64,000 bases of DNA from Psoroptes ovis (lineage: Eukaryota; Arthropoda; Arachnida; Sarcoptiformes; Psoroptidae): positions 248,001-312,000 of the forward strand of contig PQWQ01000002.1 in assembly GCA_002943765.1 (NCBI GenBank). Direction: 5' to 3'. Shown piece by piece: positions 22,391 to 32,972 of the stretch; within the stretch, counting starts at the first letter, position 1; every line of letters starts with the position of its first letter. The notes beneath the pieces are model-generated. The model had not been told where the DNA came from, did not search any database, and was given only the letters and a program-made list of their open reading frames with translations. Both the position numbers and the translations under genes were made by a program.

Positions 22391-23260
22391 ACTTTTTATT
22401 TGCGAATTGAAGATTTCGATTTGTTCATTCAAGCAAAATTGTTTTGTCAATGTATTTTTAAAATATTTTTCTACAAAAATATTTTGATTCTTTCCGAATA
22501 ATTGATGATTTATTTGTATGTATTTTTGTTGTTGTCTTCGCAGTAAAAATCTTTGTTTCAAATGAATATAATAATATACTAAATATAAAACAATTGGCGA
22601 ATAATACATTGCTGAAGCGCTATAAATTATAGACATTATATAAAGTAAAAGCCAATAAATTGACCAGCCGTATGATATAATCCACAAATCATTGATAAAA
22701 GCTTGTAATATGGTCAAAACAATCGATATTATTACTACACAATTACTGATGGCTTTTGATATTGAAAACATTCTGTTCATTAATTTTCGCAATTTTATTC
22801 TGCCATTTTTATTCAGTGAAAAAATCTTTGTATTGTTGAGTATTAAATTCTTATCAGTATGATCTAAATGAAAAACAATTAGAAAATCAAAATCTGTCAA
22901 TTTTTGACCGTAACCAAAAATCGATTGTAAAACATGATTCAATGACCATAACGATATGGGAATGATAAAATAATTTCGATTATCATTTACATATAGTCCA
23001 CGTAAAATCGAGCAAAATTTATTTTCAATGCAAAATGTTTCATTGGAAATGTTCAGTGATGAAACCAAACAAAATACTAATGTTACAGTGCCTGGTAGAA
23101 TTGAATGTAAAAATGAACGCTTCAGTCGATAGTGTTTGAATGATTTTCGACGTTTTTCATAATCTTCATCATTGAAAAATGTTGGCCATTTTTCGTTGAT
23201 AATTTTATCATAACGATAAATCGGATAAATGTGTTCGAGATATTTCTCTGTTAACTTCAT
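22391..23260 (-). pseudogene. GRL11: receptor gene cut by the copia LTR
   Basis: From the ATG at 23260 (MKLTEKYLEHIYPIYRYD; an upstream in-frame TTG is not needed) 290 codons of the fused first exon are open. They cover TMs near VTLVFCLVSSLNI, ISLWSLNHVLQSIF, VVIISIVLTILQAFI and LLYIMSIIYSASAMYYSPIVLYLVY (two motifs). The frame then runs into the LTR after NSQIK and stops at TGT TAG. The missing part (TM5-TM7 and the small 3' exon) is not found on the far side of the copia, where GRL10 begins from its own start. Insertion alone therefore cannot explain the layout. A deletion or recombination must have removed GRL11's 3' half. Confidence 0.8.
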
Positions 23261-23600
23261 TTCTTCATTATTGTTCGAAACAATTTCTTTGATTAACAAG
23301 ACATTTCTGAATAGAATACAATGCGTATTTTCCCTTTGATTTAAATATTTCTATTTTGTTCAAATCACTCAACTATGAATTCTTCATTTAAAAATAGAAA
23401 AAAAACATTTTCTGGTAAAGTGTACTGGGATTTTTAACAAATGTCTAATTTCAATTTTTTTCAATCGAAAATCCATTTCAAAATGATGACATAATCAATA
23501 AAAACCAAAGACCTTTTCAATTTTGAATTCATTTTATTTCATTTTTTTTGAAACAATTTTATTAATAATACATATATCCATTTACAAAGACATTCATTAT
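23261..23600. other. Intergenic between GRL11 and GRL12
   Basis: AT-rich spacer, probably holding the GRL11 promoter. No gene or clear motif is seen. Confidence 0.45.
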
Positions 23601-24215
23601 TCATTTCATTATTAAGAAAAATAATGTTTCAGTATTATGTAGCACAGCAAAAAATGTTTTCTTAGTTATAATCATATTATTACTGAATGTAAAACAAGAC
23701 GGTGCTTCCATTGCAATTCTATTGATTGAATCATACTATTGTACAGTGAAAAAAAAGGGGAAAGAAAATCAATCAAAGATTCATTATTTAAAAAAATCAA
23801 AAAAATGAATTTTTACCTTGAAAAAATTCCTCACCGTTATGAATTCATTTTTCTTCAGTGTTAATATAAATTTTTCACTCATCTTATAAAATTCATTATT
23901 ATTATCATGAATTTTTGAACAGCTCATTGTTATCGATATGATTACGGTGAATTTTACGAAAAATATTGTAACGTAAAATATACGAAATATTGCTTGAATA
24001 TTTGTAAAAAATATAATAAAAATAATAAATGATAATATTATTGTAATCATTAAAAGTAATACGGTTGTCAAGCGAACAATTTGCATGTTCATTTGATGAA
24101 TTTGTGTTTCGATCGATGATTGTTTTGATTTCAATTCAAAATATCGATAATTCATTATGATGATCGATGATAATTTACATTTTTTACGATTAAGTTGATG
24201 ATGATTCAATGATTT

Positions 24216-24223
24216 GCAAATGG
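24216..24223. repeat. Merlin target-site duplication, left
   Basis: GCAAATGG directly before the element; the same 8 bp follow it at 29399-29406. Confidence 0.95.
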
Positions 24224-24252
24224 GGTTTATGTCAAGTAAAGAGTCTCCCGTT
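24224..24252 (+). repeat. Merlin left terminal inverted repeat
   Basis: Begins GGTTTATGTCAAGTAAAGAG and ends CTCCCGTT. It is identical to the reverse complement of 29370-29398. Confidence 0.95.
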
Positions 24253-25400
24253 TTAAATTAAAAAATCCCCGATAGAGGCCGACACGCGTTAAATTAATTT
24301 TTACACTTAAATCTGAGAATTTTTTCTTTTATAATCTTAAATCGATTAATGATTGATTGCAGCATTTTAAATGTGAATTCTACAATCATATTTAATCTAT
24401 AGCATCAAGATTTTGACATTTTCAGATGTCGAAAGTTTTAAATTTTATGTTATTAAGAATTGTGGTCGTCAAATTTAAGATTTGAATATAGTAAAATCAC
24501 ATGGAATCACGAGCAAAAATATATGCTTATAATAAAATCTAGTTGTTTGAAAAAGGAAAAATGATATAACGATTGCAAAAAAGTATGGTAAAATCAAGTT
24601 AGTAATTTGAACAAGAAACAAATTTATTTGACTTTTTTGAATTATTATTTACAACACGCAGAATAACAAATTTTTTACAATGGATCATAGTGATATATAT
24701 AATTATTAAGATGATGAACATTGATTAATGGGCCAATTGTACAAATAACATGAATTAAAAGAAATGATGTGGTCAATTATGATAATGATTACAGATTGAT
24801 TATGCAAATCGAATAGATAATAGCTATGATGATAATAATGGTCAATGATTATGATGATTAAAATCCAATTATGACAATAATAAATCAACATCTTGACAAA
24901 AAATCAAATAAGTCCTTGAGAATTCAATGGCTAAGTAGATTTTGATATCTAAATCAATTATTATTATGAAAAAATCATTAAAAATTGCGAATCTAATCTA
25001 TTAAGCTAATCGAATTATTATAAAAATTAATAAAAAACAAAATTAAAAATATCAAATTAACAAAAATTAATAAAAAAAATGATATGAATTGATATAATTT
25101 TTGATCAATGATGAATTAAATGATGATAAGGTGATCACATCATTGACATTGAAATTGATGATTGCTAATGATCAATGATTTCAATGAATGAGTTGATGAT
25201 GAATGACTATCTACAATAATGAAAATGATGGATTTGAATTTTTAAAAGTGAATTAAAACGAATAAATAAACTAAAAATGTAAATAAAATAATGATGACAA
25301 TGATACAAAATTAAATTAGATGAAATTAACCTAAAAATTAATAATGTAATGATAAATCAATAATTAAACTAATTAAATAATTCAACAATAATTGATCTCG
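24253..25400. other. Non-coding interior of Merlin
   Basis: AT-rich DNA dominated by gat/aat-like repeats (24700-25400). A 61-codon minus-strand frame here is repeat-derived. No gene is seen. Confidence 0.5.
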
Positions 25401-26269
25401 CAAGATCGCAAAAACGCGAATCAAGATTTATTTGATTCATTGTTGAATACAATGTTTCAAATTTAAATTTGCCCATAAAATTCTGCAGCCAGCCAGAATT
25501 ATCTATACAGAATAACCATCATGGAAACAATTTTTTGGAAAAAATGAATTATGAAAGTGGCCTAAAACAATGTCATTTGGAAATGATTGCACTTTACGAT
25601 TCTTAGCAGCTACCAATTGCTTTGCACTTCAATTACAAGTTCCAAATTTTGATATTGTAATTCATGACTGGTTTATCAAACAATCTACCGATGATTAGAA
25701 CACGTGAAGATATAAATTCTAGATTGGATTCCAAAACCAAGAAAAATCGGATAGCGGATAGCATTGTGAAAGTCAGAAAGTTTATCTCAATCCGGTTCGA
25801 ATATTTTATCAACAAGTGGATAATGACGGCAAATTTGGGGACACAAAAGATTCATGTCAAGATGATCAATGTGGCTCTTGCCTTTATGAAATAAATAATA
25901 TCGATGATAACACGCAATTACAACTGTTGTAAGAAATGAAACAAAAATATCATGCATGCGACTTTTAATCACTTTACTACATTGATCCTAATTATGGTCC
26001 AGACACCAAACAATTCGAGCAATACCAAATGGTTATCAATAAGACATGGTGCAACATCAAGACAAAAATTGGAATCGTTTTCATAATGGCTATTGTGGCT
26101 GGCTGCAGAATTTTATGGGCAAAATTAATTTGAAACATTGTACCATTTTCTGCCAAAATGGGATTGATTGATTTTTATCTCATCATCAATCGCATTTTGG
26201 CGGAAAATGAACCTCAATGAGGTTCAACAATGAATCAAATAAATCTTGATTCGCGTTTTTGCGATCTTG
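25401..26269. repeat. Inverted repeat inside Merlin (transposase 3' end)
   Basis: The arm at 25401-25496 (plus strand) repeats the transposase's last codons (DRKNANQDLFDSLLN) and downstream DNA. The matching arm is 26096-26269 on the minus strand. The left arm lacks about 80 bp around the stop codon. The spacer holds the fragment described at 25570-26133. It looks like a partial inverted duplication of the element's end. Confidence 0.75.
25570..26133 (+). pseudogene. Decayed host-like coding fragment carried by Merlin
   Basis: Two coding-looking pieces lie here. From 25570 a 42-codon frame reads MSFGNDCTLRFLAATNCF. From about 25777, after a CAG acceptor-like site, one frame runs to 26133 and is broken only by two TAA codons (25930 and 25969). 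It contains VYLNPVRIFYQQ, DSCQDDQCGSCLYE, YYIDPNYGPDT and a hydrophobic end GIVFIMAIVAGCRILW. The cysteine-rich extracellular segment followed by one TM recalls the beta-subunit/TipE-type auxiliary proteins of BK (Slo) and sodium channels, but I hold that loosely. It is not part of known Merlin elements and may be a captured host exon. Confidence 0.4.
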
Positions 26270-27149
26270 TCGCCATATGAATTCGGTGAAATATGATTCC
26301 ATCATATTTCTTGACGTGCCTCGTTGCCTCTTGTTTCTCCACTTGGCACTGCCCCACATTCTTTCGATTGTTTGGGTATGAACACCTGTCTCAGGGTCAA
26401 TGAAGTTGTACCTGTGATTGACGGTCGCATGTTGATATCCTTCTGCTTCAATTCTAGAGGTTTGGTAACCCCTCCAACAGTCGGAATAAATCGTGGTACC
26501 GGGCTCGATATGCCTTATTATTTCATTAAGTAGGGTCAAGCCACTTCGATCCTCAACCTTGGTGAGAAAACATTCTTTTGTCTCTCGACAAATCCCACCA
26601 AAAATCCATTGCTGAGGCAATACACGTCCGGTATGTGATTGTCTCTTTGAAAATAGACTTTCATCTATTTCCACAATACGACCGGGCCCTCCGATTTTCT
26701 TATTAGGCCGGCTCTCCATATCTAACCTACACAATTCACGCATATAATAGTTCCAATCTACGGTTGTTTGCTTCGACATACCAAGATTTTCTTTACAAAA
26801 TTTGATTGATGTCGATTCTTGACACCAAGACTTGATAAATCGAAGCGCAACCACAAAAGGTAGTCTAGTTGCCTCGAACCAATTGTCTTTGCGCAACCCA
26901 ATTTTCCCTTGACACGCTTTAAGTGTGCACTTCCAATAAATTTTTTTCCCAAAATAAAGTTTCATGAAATGTCCGTTCGAACATTTCCTGGTCTTTGGTA
27001 ATATACCTTTTTGCTGAAAAAAAGCAACAGCTTCTTTTTCTGTTGCTGGTATATCCCAAAGACCAGATCTTCTACTTGGACTACTAAAATAAAAAATTTT
27101 AATTAGCAAAATATAATATTCATCAAATGAATACATACCGGTTATTCAT
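26186..27149 (-). CDS. Merlin transposase (ISXO2-like DDE)
   Basis: Two exons: 27139-27149 (11 nt, MNN plus two bases) and 26186-27083, separated by a 55-bp GTATGT...TTTTAG intron, giving 302 aa. Joining them gives MNNRSPSRRSGLWDIPATEKE. The N-terminal half has a zinc-finger-like set (RKCSNGH and WKCTLKACQG). The catalytic domain shows VEIDESLFSKR (first D), TIYSDCWRGY (second D) and HTQTIERMWGSAKW (E), plus VNHRYNFIDPETG between them, as expected for the ISXO2-like family. It cuts and pastes the element, making 8-9-bp target duplications. No internal stop is present. A longer frame without splicing would start with the intron-encoded MYSFDEYYI; the spliced start is preferred because both splice sites fit. 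Confidence 0.9.
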
Positions 27150-27180
27150 TATAAATTATGTATTAGATTATGATTACAAC

Positions 27181-27320
27181 AATTATATACTATATTAATT
27201 TAAATTATTATATACAATATTAATTTCAATTATTTTATGCACTATTAATTTAAACTATTATGTACAATATTAATTTAAATTATTTTATATAATATTAATT
27301 TAAATTATTTTATATTTCAC
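27181..27320. repeat. Degenerate AT-rich short repeats
   Basis: About five imperfect units of roughly 28 bp built around atattaatttaaattattt, just upstream of the transposase and leading into the 74-bp array. Confidence 0.65.
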
Positions 27321-27616
27321 AATGTAGATTTGGTCCTGAAAAGAACGATTTTGATATATTACAATAATTGATATTATTCAAATATCTTCGATTTAATGTA
27401 GATTTCGTCCTGAAAAGAACGATTTTGATATATTACAATAATTGATATTATTCAAATATCTTCGATTTAATGTAGATTTCGTCCTGAAAAGAACGATTTT
27501 GATATATTACAATAATTGATATTATTTAAATATCTTCGATTTAATGTAGATTTCGTCCTGAAAAGAACGATTTTGATATATTGCAATAATTGATATTATT
27601 CAAATAACTTCGGTTT
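27321..27616. repeat. Minisatellite, 4 x 74 bp
   Basis: Units start at 27321, 27395, 27469 and 27543 with aatgtagattt(g/c)gtcctgaa. Each is 74 bp and they differ at only a few bases. The last unit is the most diverged (ttgcaata, taacttcgg). It lies upstream of the transposase start. Confidence 0.92.
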
Positions 27617-29369
27617 AATTCGCAATGAATTATTAAATTCGCAATCGTTTGCATTAAATTAAAAATTTTTCGAAGCAAAAATGTGAACGAATGAATTTGA
27701 ACATCGAGAATTCCCGGTTTTTTTGATATTTCACATTTTCTATGATATTTGAAACTTTTCAAATAAAACGTATGCATCAAATGCATAGCTATATGGATTG
27801 ATTTTTTGAATTAATTAGCATGAATATTCGAATCAAATGAATTATTTTACAAAATTATCGATTGATTGATTTACTAATAGGCAATGTTGTACAGATACAA
27901 ATCAACTAATTATAGATAATCCTTTTACTTTCATTATTCTACAGTTAATGGATTTGAATTCCAATCAATATCCATTTTTAAAATCCTGATTTAAACTGAT
28001 CAATTTCATTTCATTTTCTACCGTGCACCATTTATGTAGGCTCAAGGTGGTTCAATGATTCGAAAATCAAAGAAGTCTAATTCCATTATTTTTTTTATAA
28101 GAAATCAATCAAATTCCAGTTTTTTATTTGACATGAATATTCAAGTCATAAAAAAAACTGTGTGAATGACAAAATGTGACATATTAAAATAATCAATTCT
28201 TATTTTTGAATTTTCGATTGAATTGTCTCATATTAAATATGATTGGACAAGATTCTGCAATTAGAATCTGAGGTTAGACTATTTTCCTTTATTTGATTCC
28301 AATTTAATTAATCGAGATTAGGCCAAACTTTGATGACAAGGAGAACAAATATATAAAATTTATTCCATTTCAAGATGAGTCCAATGAATATCGAGAATTA
28401 ACATTAGTGAATCACTCTAAGCACCGAAATCGAGTTACAGGATCATAATCCAGTAATCTAGCTTCTTTTACATAAAAAATCATCAAGCCAAAATTTTTAA
28501 GAATTTCATTAATTCATGACGATTAATTTGGCATCGTCATGAATAATTTTTGTATTTGAGGTTAGGTTAGGTTAGTTAGGTTAGATTTATTATTCATAAT
28601 CATTGAATTCTTTCATTTTGTTCTCTTATTGATCACACATAGGAAATAATCGTTGAGCTGGATATCAATAGGAGTATAGAATAGCATCTTTTGTGATTTT
28701 TATGATTGAAAACGAAAAGCCGAAAATATTGATAATATCGTTTAATTTTAGCATTGGTCCATTGTTTATAAGTTGTTTGCCTTTTTAGCATTATCGTCAA
28801 CTATTCTTAACTTGTATTTTTTTCTTGACATCAAAGTTGATGCCATACTCAAATCTTGATTTTATATACTAGTGTTTTTTCAACAGTCATATCAGAGCCG
28901 TATTGAAATGATGGCATCAATATCTCGTTTTCATAGACTAATTCATATACTACAATTTTTTAAACATTAATGAATTAATTCAAAATTATTAAACTAATCT
29001 TGAGCTAAATTTCTGATTCAATTCTCAATATTTATTTTCAGCAATCTATTCTTTATCCTAATTCATTCATTAATGCATTCATCACTCAAAATGACCATTT
29101 TTTTCAATTGCAATCGTCTGATAGTTCGTCCATTGATGTCAGATGAATTTTAAAAAAAGTCAATTCAAATATTTCTTATTTGTGGAATCGTTCATTTAAT
29201 GTTCATGGTCATATATTTAATATAAATCGACAATTATAATCATCTATGAGAATATAAAGTCCCTCTAATGTTTAATTTGAATGAGAATTATAATTTGCTT
29301 TTATATTTTTTCAAAATTTCAGTTTTTTTTAAAACCCGTCACGCCATCTATCGTTTTTTCTCCCTAACT
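27617..29369. other. Non-coding right interior of Merlin
   Basis: About 1.75 kb of AT-rich DNA between the minisatellite and the right inverted repeat. Apart from the TTAGG run at 28560 I find no motif or coding frame. Confidence 0.5.
28560..28584. repeat. Short TTAGG (arthropod telomere-type) run
   Basis: GGTTAGGTTAGGTTAG followed by TTAGGTTAG: about five TTAGG units, one imperfect, inside the Merlin element. TTAGG is the common arthropod telomere repeat. The run is too short to be a telomere and may be chance or a repair scar. Confidence 0.6.
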
Positions 29370-29398
29370 AACGGGAGACTCTTTACTTGACATAAACC
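29370..29398 (-). repeat. Merlin right terminal inverted repeat
   Basis: The reverse complement equals 24224-24252 over all 29 bases. Confidence 0.95.
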
Positions 29399-29406
29399 GC
29401 AAATGG
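29399..29406. repeat. Merlin target-site duplication, right
   Basis: GCAAATGG, identical to 24216-24223. It codes for part of the receptor's TIC residues on the minus strand. Confidence 0.95.
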
Positions 29407-30166
29407 TTTTGAATCGTTTCAAAATCGATGATTGTTTTAAATAGATGTAATAATGTACTGAAATCAATATGATTGGTGTAAAATACAGTGCACTTGAAAT
29501 GTAGAATGCCCAAAAAAAATAAAATGAATACCAAAAAATGAGCCAACCTTTAGTCGAAAGTAGCCATATTTTGTATGCAATGATTTGTATTAATATGATA
29601 ATCAATGAAAACGAAACAATCCAAGTAATTATCAGCTTTCCAAATTTAATAAATTTTTGACAAAATCTGTTCAAATTTTTTCGATCATTCGCATTAAGCC
29701 GATAATAATTATTGCAAAATGAATTACGAAATTTATTCAAATTTCCATTATTATCATTATCACAATTGAATACAATTAAAAAATTGAAATTCAATAGCTT
29801 TCGGCTATAACTGAAAAATATTTGTAGGGTATGATTTAATGACCATAGCAATGCTGTTATCACAATATATTTTCGATCATAATTTAATGTAAATTCAAAA
29901 AATATAAAATATTTTATATTTTCTTCAACAAATTTTTGATTGAACAGATATAATAACATTTCGCTAGCACCGATAATCGTTATGATACCGGGTACCAGCA
30001 AATTGATGAATGATGACCATTCACAATAATAATTTATCCGATAATTTTCATAAATTTTTTTTCGTTTTGAAAAATTTTCATCAATGAAAAAATTAGGGAA
30101 ATTTCGTTTGATATAATTATTAAGAAATAATATTGTAAATACATGTTCGAAAAATTTTTCAATCAT

Positions 30167-32588
30167 TTTTCTCAAGATTTTTCAAAGATTTGATTCGATT
30201 TCAAATCATTATCATTATATAATGATTGAATATGATTGAAAAATGGATAACAAAACAATTTCTATTTATTTATTTATTTATTAACTTGTTTATTTCTCAT
30301 TTATTATTGTATTTATAAAGCGTAAAAAAAAGTTAAATTTGAATTCAAATTTAAATTTTATTCGCAACCAAGCAACCATTTTTTTTGGGCGATCATTAAT
30401 GATAATTAATAAAGAATAAATAAATAAATAAATTTTTGTTTAATTTTTTGAAAATTTATCAATCAATTTTCACTGATTTCTTTTGTTTTTTTTATTCCAT
30501 TTTCATATAGGTAGGTGATCATTCATTTTCTTTGTCTATATTAATGAATTCTTGCTGGAATTCCATCTTCATAAAATATGGCAAAACATAATTCTATGGC
30601 AAATATATTCATGACTATACTATATAATATGTTAAGTAATATTTGAATATACTTTGAATGTGATTGAATTTTCATTTCCCCTTTTGTGAAAACCGAAAAA
30701 ATGCAAGTAATTTCTCCAATTCTATATGAATTCTTTAGTATTTCTCATGTTTAAGAAATGTGAGAAAAAAATCCCAAAAAAAACTTTTAGTGTTTTATAT
30801 GTGAACAACTATTATTAATTATTAATCATTTTATTAATCAATTTCTTTGATTTGTTCGTACCGAAACCTGAAAGCATTTGAATCTAATTATTATTATCGA
30901 TATTATTCTGATCTGATTCAGAAAATTTCGATTATAAATTATTCAAAAATGAAATGAATCAATGCAATTGCCAGAGTATTACCAATTGTATGATAAAATT
31001 TACTGAGAAATTACATTTTCCCCATCTCAATTCATTGAAAATAAAGTGAAAAAGAAAAGAATGAGATTGTCGAGCTTAGAAATAAAATCTTGTGGTCATT
31101 GATATCTAATAACTGTATTTTCTCTCATTGTGAATTTCCACTCAAACAATTTTCAAATGACATATTGAATAATTCACAAGTATGTGTGTTTGTTGCCCTA
31201 TTCAAACACACACACACAATCAAATCTATTGATTTGACAATATTTAATTTGACAGTTTTGTTTTTCAAACTGTTTGTTGATACTAATAAACAATGTCAAA
31301 GCACACTAATAGCAGGCAGCAGCATGCAGCTGTCAATATTTGTTTCCTTTGATTTTTTTAGTGAGAAAGAATTGACTGCAATTTCAAATTTCAAGCCAAG
31401 ATCAAAGCAGAATTAGTCAAAGTAAATTTTAAATCAAATTCATTCCTAAATGTCTGAGAGTAAATATGAAATTCTGTAAGCCCATAGCCTTACCATGATC
31501 AACATTGACAATGAATCATTTCAAAACATCTATCATGGTCATTTTGATCATTTTGAAATCATTTTGAAAATCAAAGAAATATTCATTTTGTTTCTCTTTG
31601 ATTTTTCTATCCAGTGAATTTCACTGGTCGTTTGAATGTTTGTTTATTTTTAAAGATAAACTTCGAAAAGTGCTTCAATTCATTCATTATTATCTCTGCC
31701 TTCATTTCACTTTTTTTTCCTTTCAACAACTTATGTATTCTAATCACATATTTGGAAACTTATTATTATTATTATTATTAATTTCAAAGATGATAAATAC
31801 AAAGAAATGAAAGATGAAATCCACCATCACCACCACCAAACAACAATAATAGTAATTGAATTTTGGTTTTTTTTCATTTCATTTCATTTATTCATCCATT
31901 CATTCATTCATTTATTCGTTTCTTTCATTTAATACATGTTTTCCAAATGATATAAGAGGATTTTTGATCTCTTTTATTTTTTTTGTCCAATATACATAAT
32001 ACATATGTGTGCAACATACACATTCATTATTCTTTCTTTCGTTTTTTCATTTTGGATGATGCCAAAACCATCAAAGTATTTCATTTGATGATGATGATGA
32101 TGATAAATGAATTGAATTCAATGTAATGCAATGTAATGAATGAATGAATGAATGATTCAATGTGATGATTCCGATGATTTCAATAAAACCGGATAAATTC
32201 ATTTGAATCTTTTCTTTACCTCGAAAAAAATAGAAATAAATAAATAGCAAAATATCAAACCAAATATGTTTGTATACCATTCAATTTGATCATGTTTGGT
32301 TTTTACTGTAATTTGTGATCTTCTTCAATCTTTGGGCTTCAAAATTGAATTTGTTGTTTCATTGATGTTTCATCAATGTTTATTTCGATAATATTTCCGA
32401 TATTTTGGTCGAATGTTTTTCTTTGGCTTCATTTCGATATCATTGTAACAACATGGAATATTTACATTTAGATTCTGTTGTGCACAGAGAATTAACATTG
32501 ATTCATCCAAAAAAAACAAAAACAAATTAACAAAATACTTGATTTGAACACATAAATTTTTAATATTGGAAAGAGTTACCTAGAATAA
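30167..32588. other. Gene-free AT-rich region right of the receptor array
   Basis: About 2.4 kb. It probably includes the GRL12 promoter at its left end. It holds low-complexity tracts: (ttta)n near 30260, (ca)n near 31210, (tta)n near 31765 and (gat)n near 32090. Short frames at 31090-31416 and 31598-31810 have no motif. The receptor array ends here; no further paralogue is visible to the right. Confidence 0.55.
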
Positions 32589-32946
32589 CGGCCCCTGGAA
32601 AAAAATCGGAATAAAAGTTATCGCATCATGTTTTTGGTCAATAGAGATGAAAAAAAGTCAATGACGGTCACCAACAATTCTTGACCCTTCCGGTCCAAAA
32701 AGGGGGTCAAAAGTCAATAATTGCTATATCTCGGCCGTTTTAAGAGGTGAACTCTCAATTTTTTCAATAATTAAAGATTATCTAGTTATTAATCATTCGT
32801 GAAAATATCATTGCTTAACATGATCGGCAAACCGAAATATATCCATTTGAAGTTACCATTGTCATTATCATATGGGCTGCCAGTTGACGTGTACACGTCA
32901 AAACTGAAGTGCTCGGTGATTCGCTCAACAACTGTTTAAATAGTCG
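32589..32946 (+). repeat. 358-bp terminal inverted repeat, left
   Basis: Begins CGGCCCCTGGAAAAAAATCG and ends TAAATAGTCG. It is the mirror of 36717-37074, equal in length and with no mismatch found by eye. It contains an 18-bp perfect palindrome (TTGACGTGTACACGTCAA, 32884-32901). Confidence 0.93.
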
Positions 32947-32972
32947 TATTTAATACAAGTATTTGTAAGTCT

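Larger units (their letters stand above)
24224..29398 (-). mobile_element. Merlin-family DNA transposon (5,175 bp)
   Basis: It has 29-bp terminal inverted repeats (24224-24252 and 29370-29398, beginning GGTTTATGTCAAGTAAAGAG), an 8-bp target duplication and a single-intron ISXO2-like transposase. All three are hallmarks of Merlin, the eukaryotic relatives of IS1016. The element is long for the family because it contains an inverted partial copy of its own 3' end, a decayed host-like coding fragment, a 4 x 74-bp minisatellite and about 1.7 kb of unassigned AT-rich DNA on its right. An open transposase with matching ends suggests recent activity. Confidence 0.92.
23601..30166 (-). pseudogene. 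GRL12: receptor gene interrupted by a Merlin transposon
   Basis: The first exon starts at the ATG at 30166 (MIEKFFEHVFTILFLN) and is open to 29399. There an 8-bp target duplication and 5,175 bp of Merlin interrupt it. It resumes at 24215 and ends at 23817 (FFK|GTAAAA). Removing the transposon and one copy of the duplication leaves the frame intact. The small last exon is 23601-23735 (APSCFTFSNN...TLFFLIMK, stop). The uninterrupted gene would encode 433 aa with the same TM pattern as GRL8 and GRL10. The insertion falls in the cytoplasmic-loop-like stretch LKRFKTIC|KSLNHHQ. No other lesion is visible, so the disruption is young and may be polymorphic. Confidence 0.85.

Noticed and set aside
24653..25380. 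Possible satellite or origin-like AT tract in Merlin
   Set aside because: Only diffuse gat/aat repetition with no fixed period, so I describe it as non-coding interior.
25790..25800. tRNA T-arm-like ggttcgaat
   Set aside because: No acceptor, D or anticodon stems surround it, and it lies within a coding-like frame. No tRNA or rRNA gene was found anywhere in the window.
27321..27616. CRISPR-like array
   Set aside because: The 74-bp units are contiguous with no variable spacers, and the DNA is eukaryotic. It is a minisatellite.
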